Below are positions 26,048-34,003 of a stretch of DNA of 64,000 bases, piece after piece. The stretch spans positions 310,001-374,000 of the forward strand of contig UQFK01000002.1 of assembly GCA_900540345.1 (NCBI GenBank), in the 5' to 3' direction. How positions within the stretch are numbered: position 1 is the stretch's first letter; each line of letters begins with the position of its first letter. This stretch comes from an uncultured Eggerthella sp. GTDB taxonomy: Bacteria; Actinomycetota; Coriobacteriia; Coriobacteriales; Eggerthellaceae. The position numbers and the translations under genes are program-made. A model generated the notes under the pieces. The model was not told the DNA's origin. It saw nothing but the letters and a program-made list of their open reading frames with translations, and searched no databases.

Positions 26048-26114
26048 GAATCCCCCTCGTCTCTCTTCCCGCTGTAGTACGCACGCAAGGCGCACAAGAA
26101 TATCGACGCTCTCA

Positions 26115-28043
26115 CTACAGGATGGCGTCCTGTGCTTTGATGTAGGTCTGCATCGAATAGAGCGTCACGTCGCTTCGATTCACCATGCCCACGATCTTGC
26201 CCTTATCAAGCACGGGCACCTTCTTCAGATGATTATCCCCAAGCACACGACACACCTCTGGCAGCTTCGCATAAAGGCTCACTCCGATGATGCCCTTAGT
26301 CGCAACATCCATCACATTCATGCGCATGAGCGCAGAGAGCTTGTCGTCAAAACTCGTATCATCGTTGGCTGCTTGCATGATCATGACGACCGGATCGGTG
26401 TAGTAGTGACTACGCTTCGAAAGGAAACGCATGATGTCTCCATCTGAAATGAAGCCGACCGCCCGCCCATCCTCGCTGATAACAGGAACTGCGCTGATCT
26501 TCTTTTCCACGAGTACGCGCATAACATCGAGCACCGAGGAGGTAGAAGGAACGGTGAAGACATCGGTCTTCATGATCGAGGCGAGCACACTATGCTCGTG
26601 ATGCGGAAGTTCGATATCTGTTTCGGCTCGACCATTCTTCACAAAAAGGAGCACAAGAACAAAACCAATGAGACAGAACACCGCTGAAACGCCAAAAGCC
26701 ACATCGACGCCATGCACTCCTGCAAGTGTTTCACCTTCAGAAGGAATGAGCGCAGCAGAGACCATCGCAAAGACCGAGGTGAGAATTGCAGTGCCAAGCG
26801 ATCCTGATACCTGACGAAACGTATTGTTCACCGAAGTGCCATGGTTGATGAGATCATCCGAAAGCGCATTCATCGCCCACGTGGTAAGAGTCATATTGAT
26901 AAGCGACATACCGAACAGACGGATCGCCATGATCACTGCAACATAAACAAGACTTACCTCAGGCCCAAGGAACGCGAGCATGACCGTGCCGACCATGAGC
27001 AAAAGAGAGCCTGTGACCGCGAGCACGCGCGGACCATGTCGGTCGAACCAACGACCTGCGATAGGACCCATGATCCCCATGAGCAATGCACCAGGCAGAA
27101 TGACCAAACCTGACTCGGTCGCACTATATCCGAGCAGTGACTGGAGATAGATGGGCAATAAAATGCCGACCGAAAGGAGCGCTGCCTGCACCACCATGCC
27201 GATGATCGTACCAATAAGAAACGTTCGATTTTCGAGCACGCGCACGCGCAACATCGGCTGCTTCATCTTCAACTGTCGTCTGAAGAAGAGCACCACGACT
27301 ACTGCGCCGATCGCAAACGAGACAAAGAACTCTATCCCGAATCCGCTATTACCGATCGCAGAAAAGCTATAGAGCAGCGAACCGAAGCCGATGGTCGAGA
27401 GGACGACCGAGAGAATATCGATCTTTGCTTCAGGGTTCTTCGGCTCAACACGATCCATCGTGAACGGCGTGATGATAGCTACCGCAGCAGCTGCTACCGT
27501 GACCACGTAGAAAATAATGTGCCAATCAGCCATATCGATGACGATACCGGCTGCTGTTGGACCAACAGCAGGACCGCATGCCATAACAATACCGAACAAC
27601 CCCATCGCAAAACCACGCTTCTCGATAGGGAAGGTAAGCATGAGCACGGTCATAACCATAGGCATAAGCACACCAGCGCCAATAGCTTGCACGATACGGC
27701 CTGTGAGCAGGAGAGGGAAATTCGGTCCCCATGCAGCACAGAGCGAACCGAGCGCGAATACCGCCATAGAGAAAAGAAACAAATTACGAATAGGAAAACG
27801 ATCGATCAAGAATGCCGTTACTGGGATCATGATGGCATTCACCAGCGTGAAGCCCGTGGTGAGCCATTGCCCCGTTGCAGCATTGATGCTCATGTCGTTC
27901 ATGATGGAAGGAAGAGCTGGCGCCACGACCGTTTGGTTGAGCACTGTGATGAACGTGCCGATAAGCAACAAAACGATCATGACCGTTTGCCTGTGGGTTA
28001 TGCCAAGACGGTTGACCTTTGTATTCGTCGTTTCCGTCTCCAT
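26115..28043 (-). CDS. DHA2-family MFS transporter fused to a C-terminal CBS-domain pair
   Basis: 642 residues. The first ~480 are a DHA2 exporter with about 14 spans: LLLIGTFITVLNQTVVAPAL, INAATGQWLTTGFTLVNAIM, GRIVQAIGAGVLMPMVM, GIVMACGPAVGPTAAG (motif C) and LSDDLINHGTSVNNTFRQVSG. After a linker, residues ~495-640 hold two CBS repeats (VPSTSSVLDVMRVLVEKKISAVPVI then VLGDNHLKKVPVLDKGKIVG), each with the GFISDGDI-type turn. CBS pairs bind adenosine nucleotides or related ligands, so transport may be gated by energy state or c-di-AMP; this is inference. A homologous fusion lies at 34.0 kb. It follows the CNNM gene by 3 bp. Confidence 0.92.
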   Translation of the reverse strand: METETTNTKVNRLGITHRQTVMIVLLLIGTFITVLNQTVVAPALPSIMNDMSINAATGQWLTTGFTLVNAIMIPVTAFLIDRFPIRNLFLFSMAVFALGSLCAAWGPNFPLLLTGRIVQAIGAGVLMPMVMTVLMLTFPIEKRGFAMGLFGIVMACGPAVGPTAAGIVIDMADWHIIFYVVTVAAAAVAIITPFTMDRVEPKNPEAKIDILSVVLSTIGFGSLLYSFSAIGNSGFGIEFFVSFAIGAVVVVLFFRRQLKMKQPMLRVRVLENRTFLIGTIIGMVVQAALLSVGILLPIYLQSLLGYSATESGLVILPGALLMGIMGPIAGRWFDRHGPRVLAVTGSLLLMVGTVMLAFLGPEVSLVYVAVIMAIRLFGMSLINMTLTTWAMNALSDDLINHGTSVNNTFRQVSGSLGTAILTSVFAMVSAALIPSEGETLAGVHGVDVAFGVSAVFCLIGFVLVLLFVKNGRAETDIELPHHEHSVLASIMKTDVFTVPSTSSVLDVMRVLVEKKISAVPVISEDGRAVGFISDGDIMRFLSKRSHYYTDPVVMIMQAANDDTSFDDKLSALMRMNVMDVATKGIIGVSLYAKLPEVCRVLGDNHLKKVPVLDKGKIVGMVNRSDVTLYSMQTYIKAQDAIL

Positions 28044-28046
28044 AGA

Positions 28047-29372
28047 TTATTCCTCTTCGCCCTTTTCTTCAGGCTCTGGCTTGAATTCCACACCGATCTT
28101 ATCGATGCGTAGTGCATCCATGGCATCGATCTTAAGCATGATGGAGCGACCATCGTGACGTAATTCGACCGAATCGCCTTCGGTCGGGATCTTATCGAGC
28201 AAGTCAAGCATGAGGCCACCTGCGGTCTCATAATCGTAGATAGGCACCGGTTCATAGCCAATAAACTCGACGAATTGATCAACCGGCAGCGAGCCGTCAA
28301 CCACATAGGAATCTTCGCCGATCTTCAATATCTCGTCTTGGTCGTCATGAAGGTATTCGTCTTCTACGCTGCCTATGATCTGCGCGATGATATCTGACAT
28401 AGTGACGATACCCGACGTGCCACCATGCTCATCGACCACGACTGCGATCTTAGTATGGTTGTCTTGCAGCATCTGCAAAAGCTTATCGATGCCCAAGCTC
28501 TCTGGCACCGGATTGATAGGACGGATGATAAGATCATTCTTCGTCGCGTCTGGGGGCAGACGATAGGCGTCCTTGATATGGATAAAACCGATGATGTTAT
28601 CCTTGTTGTCCTTGAACACTGGATAGCGCGTGAATTTGTTCTTTCCCATGATGTCAAGAATCGTATCGAGATCGTCGTCGATATCGATAGCCACCAGTTC
28701 CGTACGTGGTGTCATGATGGCTTTGGCATCCTTATCATCGAGATCGAAAACGTTATCGAGGATCTCGTACTGGTCAGTAGCAAGCTCGCCGCTCTCTGCG
28801 CTTTCCTCGAGCAAGATCTTGATCTCTTCTTCGGTATAGGCCTGATGCTCACTGGTCACATCATGACCAGTCAGGCGCATGATCCCATTCGTAGTGGTAT
28901 TGAAAAGCCACATGATGGGATAGGTGATGCGATAGAACCAGTAGAGCGGCGTTGCCGTGAACAGCGCATACTTTTCTGTGCTGAGGATCGCAAGCGATTT
29001 GGGCACAAGCTCGCCGATGACGATATGCAATGCCGTGATGATAATGAAGCCGATCGCCACTGCGATGGCAGAAACCGCCGCATCAGGCAGACCAATGCTC
29101 GCGAGCGGTTCATGAATGACGCTCGAGACAGCAGGTTCGCCTAACCAGCCCAAGGCCAGCGATGCGAGCGTAATGCCTAATTGGCAGGCAGAAAGATAGG
29201 CGTTGACGTTTTCAGAGATGACTTGCGCACGCTTAGCGCCACGCACGCCTTCCTCCATCATGACATCGATCTGTGTTTTTCTGATACGTACTAAGGAAAA
29301 TTCAGCAATGACGAAAAAAGCGTTCATGAGCAGAAAGAAAACTACCAGAACTATGCTTATGCCAACCGACAT
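28047..29372 (-). CDS. CNNM/CorC-family protein (DUF21, CBS pair, transporter-associated domain)
   Basis: 441 residues. Residues ~1-195 are the DUF21 (CNNM transmembrane) domain: LMNAFFVIAEFSLVRIRKTQ, then GLGW-like spans and HIVIGELVPKSLAI. A CBS pair follows (IMTPRTELVAIDIDDDLDTILD, FTRYPVFKDNKDNIIGFIH, and VVVDEHGGTSGIVTMSDI), and residues ~345-435 are the CorC_HlyC domain (VDGSLPVDQFVEFIGYE, TAGGLMLDLLDKIPTEGD). Homologues handle Mg2+ or Co2+ efflux. It starts an apparent operon with the MFS-CBS gene, so two CBS proteins are made together. It is divergent from the serine-hydrolase gene. Confidence 0.93.
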   Translation of the reverse strand: MSVGISIVLVVFFLLMNAFFVIAEFSLVRIRKTQIDVMMEEGVRGAKRAQVISENVNAYLSACQLGITLASLALGWLGEPAVSSVIHEPLASIGLPDAAVSAIAVAIGFIIITALHIVIGELVPKSLAILSTEKYALFTATPLYWFYRITYPIMWLFNTTTNGIMRLTGHDVTSEHQAYTEEEIKILLEESAESGELATDQYEILDNVFDLDDKDAKAIMTPRTELVAIDIDDDLDTILDIMGKNKFTRYPVFKDNKDNIIGFIHIKDAYRLPPDATKNDLIIRPINPVPESLGIDKLLQMLQDNHTKIAVVVDEHGGTSGIVTMSDIIAQIIGSVEDEYLHDDQDEILKIGEDSYVVDGSLPVDQFVEFIGYEPVPIYDYETAGGLMLDLLDKIPTEGDSVELRHDGRSIMLKIDAMDALRIDKIGVEFKPEPEEKGEEE

Positions 29373-29553
29373 GATGTCATCTACTCCTTTTAAGCCTTGC
29401 TTCCAATTCTCTCGTAACCTTCTCTACGGTTAAGCAGTAAAGAAAAATATACATCAAAACGTAACTAATATATGCAGCATGAAACCTCTTGTCCGATTAT
29501 TCTAGAGTTTCATCTGGTTTACTGAACGAATCTCACCCGTTCAATATACAAAA

Positions 29554-30933
29554 ATGAGTACAATTCAGAACATGACGACATTCTTCGAAAAGCTGTTCTC
29601 TATCGTGCGAACTGTCGCCCATTATCTCTGGATCGTCCTCAAAGCGATAGGGCGTGGTCTCCTATGGCTTGGATCGATGATCCTTCGGCTTTTAAGCAAT
29701 CTCATCACCTGGGCACGCTATAACCTATCGCCGCGTGTTCAGATGATACTCATCGCTATCATCGTTGCGCTCATGATCGTTGGTGTCGCACTGGTATTCA
29801 CGGGGCACGGATGCTCGACGGATACGCACTCCGAGCAAACCACCGCCGAAGAAGAAGCCCCCCCTGAGGTTTCCTATACCCCTGATGAGCATAATGTCCA
29901 AGAACTTGCCTATACGCCAAATACCATTGAATCATTCTCGCTCGTGGAAAGTGGTAACCAGATGTTCGCCACGCTCTCCGAAGACGATAATCGCGAGATA
30001 ACCAACGCGCTCTCTTGGCTTCAAGCCGACAATAAGGATGTTGGATTTTTGATCATGAATCTGAATACTGGAAGCGGATTCTGCTACAACATCGACACCA
30101 AGATCTATGGTGCCAGCACCTACAAAGCACCTATGAGCGTCTTTCTGTGCGAAGAATACATCGATGGTGGAACACTACAAAAGTCTGCTGTGAGCACGCG
30201 CATCGAGAATGCCATCATCTGGTCGGACAACCAATCCTATCGTTCACTTAAACACAGCTTCGATGGATCAAATCACAACGCATGGCTCCAATCGATGGGC
30301 ATCGATCCGTCAGGCTATTCTTCAACGTTCCCTACCTACACTGTGCGTGATTCCGCAACTATCTGGATGCACACCTGGGAATACCTGAATTCCGGCAGCT
30401 CCACCGCCGAGTGGCTCGGCGATCTGCTCTCGCGTACCGAAACTTCATTCTTGCGCAACGGTGCAGAACAAGTCGGCATGAACAACGCTACGATCTACAA
30501 CAAAGCGGGCTGGTGCGTCTCAAACAGTGGCGTTGAAGACTCAGTGAGTGATGCAGGCATCGTTGTAGAAGGCGACAATGTCTATCTTGTGGTCGCCTTC
30601 ACGAGCAGACCTGATAACCCTACTGCTGAAGCGAATCTCTCGAACCTCTTCGAGGCGCTGCTTTCCGTGCGTCATTCGCTTGATGCGTCAAGTGCGACCT
30701 GGGATAACGTTGAGTACGTTGAAGCTCCCGCTGAGGGCAATGCCGAAGAGGGCCAGGTGCTGATCGAATCAAGTGAGGGGCAAGAATACGAGATTGCCAT
30801 CGCGCCTTCAGATGATGCGAATAGCGGCAATAGCCAGATGGCACAAAAAAGCGCTGTCGATTTCGTGATCGTCTACCCTTCTGATGAGCGCTTCACAGGC
30901 AGCGGTTCGCTGCTCATATCCGAGGCTTTATGA
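29554..30933 (+). CDS. Membrane-anchored beta-lactamase-fold serine hydrolase
   Basis: 459 residues. One span at ~62-84 anchors it, after an amphipathic N-terminal ~55 residues, and an acidic linker leads to the outer domain. The class A beta-lactamase/D,D-peptidase triad is complete in outline: Ser188-x-x-Lys191 (STYK), Ser224-Asp225-Asn226 (SDN) and Lys317-Ala318-Gly319 (KAG in place of KTG). A Glu166-type motif is not obvious. The C-terminal ~80 residues are low-complexity and then end FVIVYPSDERF. It may trim peptidoglycan or be a non-hydrolytic homologue. Its stop overlaps the next start (ATGA). Confidence 0.82.
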   Translation: MSTIQNMTTFFEKLFSIVRTVAHYLWIVLKAIGRGLLWLGSMILRLLSNLITWARYNLSPRVQMILIAIIVALMIVGVALVFTGHGCSTDTHSEQTTAEEEAPPEVSYTPDEHNVQELAYTPNTIESFSLVESGNQMFATLSEDDNREITNALSWLQADNKDVGFLIMNLNTGSGFCYNIDTKIYGASTYKAPMSVFLCEEYIDGGTLQKSAVSTRIENAIIWSDNQSYRSLKHSFDGSNHNAWLQSMGIDPSGYSSTFPTYTVRDSATIWMHTWEYLNSGSSTAEWLGDLLSRTETSFLRNGAEQVGMNNATIYNKAGWCVSNSGVEDSVSDAGIVVEGDNVYLVVAFTSRPDNPTAEANLSNLFEALLSVRHSLDASSATWDNVEYVEAPAEGNAEEGQVLIESSEGQEYEIAIAPSDDANSGNSQMAQKSAVDFVIVYPSDERFTGSGSLLISEAL

Positions 30934-31649
30934 TGAGTATCGATGCGACCTGCGCGCTCGAGTCGCGCACGAACGCCACTGAATCCCCGAAGCGTTTTTC
31001 AACGCTTCTCATGCTCACTTGGGTCTTCACGCTCATGTCGATCGTCGGACTTCTATTCGAAACCTTCCAGCATTTCTTCGCATTCGATGGCGAATGGGAG
31101 AGCCGTGCGGGTTTTATCTGGGGCCCCTTCTCCCCGATTTATGGTTCCGCAGCGGGGCTTTTGACCTTGCTTGCGATGAAGCTCGATAAGGAAGGCATCC
31201 GCTCGAGCCTCGCCATCTTCGGCATCGCAGCCTTAGTAGGAGGCGTGCTCGAATACTTCGCCAGCTGGGCTATGGAGACCTTTTGGGGCATCGTTGCCTG
31301 GAGTTATCTTGAGGCCCCGCTCAACTTCAACGGACGTACTGATATCTTCCATATGATCGTCTGGGGGTTGCTCGGCCTTGCCTGGGTAAAGCTTGGTTGG
31401 CCTTTCGTCAAACGGATGCTCGCACGCGTGAATACAGCGGGGCTCGCATACCGCATCATCACATGGGCGCTCTGCGTGTTCATGATCTGCGACGCTTGCA
31501 TGACCATCGCTGTGATGTTGCGCGCTGATGCACGCACACATGGGATCGCCGCAACAACGCCGATCGAGCAGCTGCTCGACACCTATTACCCCAATGAAGT
31601 CCTTCAGGCTCGCTTTGAGAATATGGGCGGCATCGGTCGAGCTGATTAA
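30930..31649 (+). CDS. Putative ABC-transporter type IV membrane protein (CmpB family)
   Basis: 239 residues with about five or six spans. GLLFETFQHFFAFDGEWESRAGFIWGPFSPIYGSAAGL and GGVLEYFASWAMETFWGIVAWSY are the family pattern of PF06541 (ABC_trans_CmpB): a Glu-rich first loop, the GPFSPIYG motif and the EYxxxxxME motif. No ATPase partner is encoded nearby, and the transporter role of the family has not been shown. The translational overlap with the serine hydrolase suggests a shared envelope function. Two adjacent ATGs (30930, 30933) are equally possible starts. Confidence 0.8.
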   Translation: MMSIDATCALESRTNATESPKRFSTLLMLTWVFTLMSIVGLLFETFQHFFAFDGEWESRAGFIWGPFSPIYGSAAGLLTLLAMKLDKEGIRSSLAIFGIAALVGGVLEYFASWAMETFWGIVAWSYLEAPLNFNGRTDIFHMIVWGLLGLAWVKLGWPFVKRMLARVNTAGLAYRIITWALCVFMICDACMTIAVMLRADARTHGIAATTPIEQLLDTYYPNEVLQARFENMGGIGRAD

Positions 31650-31675
31650 GCCTTGAGTGATCCTCTCACAAAAGC

Positions 31676-31701
31676 AAAGGCTCGCTACCATGCGAGCCTT
31701 T
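31676..31701. terminator. Bidirectional rho-independent terminator between the CmpB-family gene and pyrE
   Basis: A perfect 10-bp stem AAAGGCTCGC/GCGAGCCTTT with loop TACCAT lies in the convergent gap. The minus-strand side is followed by TTTGCTTTTGT, the plus side by CAAGCGTTTTG, so it can end both transcripts. Confidence 0.85.
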
Positions 31702-31729
31702 CAAGCGTTTTGTCTTTACTTTGCGTGAG

Positions 31730-32410
31730 CTATGCCTGAGCGCCATATTGAGCATAGTAGCGATCGATCGCTGCTTTGAGCGTTTCATCGATGCGCACCT
31801 TGCCCTGCACTTCTCGGTTGAAAAGATATTCAACCACTTCATCCATCGTGACGATGGCAGCCGTTGAAAACCCATAGCGCTCCGAGACTTCATCGAGTGC
31901 GCACTTTGAACCGCCTTTGCCCACTTCCTGGCGATTGAGCGAGACCATAAGGCCAACTACCTCGACATCTGCCTGACCCGTGATAATAGGATAGGTCTCT
32001 TCGATGGACTTGCCCGAGGTCGTAACATCCTCGACCATCAGCACGCGATCGCCATCTTTCAGATCGCTACCGAGCAGAATACCTGTATCACCATGATCCT
32101 TCACTTCTTTACGATTTGAGCAATAGCGTACCTGTTTACCATAGAGCTCGTTGATAGCCATTGCCGTAACGACCGATAGTGGGATTCCTTTGTATGCAGG
32201 ACCGAAGACGACATCGAAATCGAGCCCGAAGTTCTCATTGATGGCACGCGCATAGTAGAGCCCAAGGCGATGAAGCTGATCCCCTGTCACATACGCACCT
32301 GCATTCATGAAAAAAGGAGACTTGCGCCCGCTCTTGAGCGTGAATTCTCCGAACTTGAGCACATCGCTCTCTACCATGAATTCAATGAATTCCTGCTTGT
32401 ATGCCTCCAT
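31730..32410 (-). CDS. pyrE: Orotate phosphoribosyltransferase
   Basis: 226 residues. It joins orotate to PRPP to give OMP in pyrimidine synthesis. Seen are LKFGEFTLKSGRKSPFF at the start, VVFGPAYKGIPLSVVTAMAIN, and the PRPP-binding loop VLMVEDVTTSGKSIEET. The C-terminal ~30 residues run a little past the usual ~210. GGGAG before ATG 32410 supports the start. No other pyr gene is nearby. It follows the MGDG-synthase-like gene by 44 bp. Confidence 0.95.
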   Translation of the reverse strand: MEAYKQEFIEFMVESDVLKFGEFTLKSGRKSPFFMNAGAYVTGDQLHRLGLYYARAINENFGLDFDVVFGPAYKGIPLSVVTAMAINELYGKQVRYCSNRKEVKDHGDTGILLGSDLKDGDRVLMVEDVTTSGKSIEETYPIITGQADVEVVGLMVSLNRQEVGKGGSKCALDEVSERYGFSTAAIVTMDEVVEYLFNREVQGKVRIDETLKAAIDRYYAQYGAQA

Positions 32411-32454
32411 CGAAGCTCCCTTCGGAATGTCTATCTTGATCAGCTGTGTCTATC

Positions 32455-33792
32455 TTAGCGGATACGAAGCGGTTTCTTGCCCCAATAGAAGAAGACGAAG
32501 ATGTTACGCAGGCGCCTGACCTTGCCGATCTTATCGAGCGTAGCTAATGCAACACTCTGCGCGGAATCGGGCTTGCGCAAGTCTTTGCCACCCTCGATCA
32601 TAGCTTGGAGCTCTTCAGGGTGATCTTGCAGGCGCTTCACTTCTTCAAGGAGCTCTGTTGCGCTCAATACTTGACGCGCAGCTCCTGAACGCGTGACCGT
32701 GGTGGTATTCGCTCGTTCTTGACCAAACGATCGGCCTACGATGATGAGTGGCAGGCGAGCACATAAACACTCTGTTACGGCAAGACCTCCTGATTTTGCA
32801 ATAGCAAGATCACATGCGTTCATGAGCTCGGAGATGTTCTCTACATAATTGAACACCGATACATTGTCGAGGCGGTTCTGTTCGCATTCTTTACGTAAAT
32901 GGTCCGCGTATTCTTCATCGCTGCCCGAAAGGAAAGAAAAATGCATATCTTTCAGTTGTGGCAGGTCATTCAAGATCTCGTCCATGACCTCGCGAAAAAG
33001 CACATAAGGCTGACGCAAACGCGCACCTGCGATAACAAGCACATTGGTCTTATCGGTGGGTAGACCATATTTCTTTAGTACCTCATCACGATCATACTCA
33101 CGATCGAAGCTAGGTTTGACCGGAATACCTGTTACCACGATATCCTCAGGCTTGACCTTACGCGGATAGAGCTCTTCTTTCATAAGATCATCCGCAACGC
33201 AGAAAAGGTCGCTATAACGATGCGGCCAAAGGCCCTCTACGCCATAGTCGGTAGGTACGCACACAACGGGAAACTCTTGCTTGGTGATCATGCGTGCTGC
33301 CACTGCGGCATTTGCTGCCACGATGTGCGTTGCAACGATAGCAAGCGGCTTGCGCTTGCGCACATAGCGCGTGAAAGGTGCATACATAAAATACGACCAC
33401 GCGCTCCCGCCTCCCCACAAAATGCGGCCTGTGAGCACGTAATACCAGGTGATATCGTAAATATAACGCGTCGGTCCGGTGAAGAGCGTGGTCGTTTTTT
33501 CGCCATCGAACTTCATGCGTCCAAAATCGAGAATATCGAGCAGCTCGATATCGACATCTTCAGGGACAAGCGGATGCTTACCTCGCAGCTGAGCGAACGC
33601 TGCAGCCGTCGAAGCAGCCGCACTACGATGGCCCGACCCCACCGAAGAATAAAGCGCGATGATGAGCGGTCGAGTCGAATCTGGATCGGGAACCGTGCTG
33701 ACCGAAAAGAGACTCGAAGCGCCTTCCATGCCTTCCTCAGGCAATGAAAGCTTACTTAGCTCGTCTTGTCCTTGGATCTCGGGCATGATCAT
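32455..33792 (-). CDS. MGDG synthase-like / MurG-type processive glycosyltransferase
   Basis: 445 residues of GT-B fold. The N-terminal donor-free domain shows IIALYSSVGSGHRSAAAS near residues 43-60, then the MGDG-synthase region with PLAIVATHIVAANAA and CVPTDYGVEGLWPHRYSDLFCV. The C-terminal domain has VTGIPVKPSF, NVLVIAGARL and the donor site AIAKSGGLAVTECLCARLPLII. Relatives glucosylate diacylglycerol (UgtP) or make galactolipids, so a glycolipid or lipoteichoic-acid anchor is likely. GGAGG before ATG 33792 sets the start. The first ~38 residues are a polar tail not found in short homologues. Confidence 0.85.
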   Translation of the reverse strand: MIMPEIQGQDELSKLSLPEEGMEGASSLFSVSTVPDPDSTRPLIIALYSSVGSGHRSAAASTAAAFAQLRGKHPLVPEDVDIELLDILDFGRMKFDGEKTTTLFTGPTRYIYDITWYYVLTGRILWGGGSAWSYFMYAPFTRYVRKRKPLAIVATHIVAANAAVAARMITKQEFPVVCVPTDYGVEGLWPHRYSDLFCVADDLMKEELYPRKVKPEDIVVTGIPVKPSFDREYDRDEVLKKYGLPTDKTNVLVIAGARLRQPYVLFREVMDEILNDLPQLKDMHFSFLSGSDEEYADHLRKECEQNRLDNVSVFNYVENISELMNACDLAIAKSGGLAVTECLCARLPLIIVGRSFGQERANTTTVTRSGAARQVLSATELLEEVKRLQDHPEELQAMIEGGKDLRKPDSAQSVALATLDKIGKVRRLRNIFVFFYWGKKPLRIR

Positions 33793-33930
33793 AGACGCCT
33801 CCTTTCTACTCCTTCGATCCCCTCAATGATACTGGGGTTATCGCTCCTAGAGAACGATACGCAACAATCTCAATAGTAAAAGCAAAGGCCAGCGACACCA
33901 CAACCAGTATGGACGAGCGGTACAGAACAA

Positions 33931-33965
33931 AACCCACCTTGCCGATGTCGTCTGCAAGGTGGGTT
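33931..33965 (-). terminator. Rho-independent terminator after the second MFS-CBS gene
   Basis: A perfect 12-bp stem AACCCACCTTGC/GCAAGGTGGGTT with an 11-base loop, 38 bp past the stop codon. Read on the minus strand it is followed by TTGTTCTG after the GGGTT, giving TTTTGTTCT. Confidence 0.85.
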
Positions 33966-34003
33966 CAGGAACAGCTGGTTTAAATCTGTTTATGGCTTAT
34001 CCG

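Noticed and set aside
27517..28158. A 213-codon plus-strand open frame
   Set aside because: Antisense to the MFS-CBS gene, spans two genes, with no family features or ribosome site.
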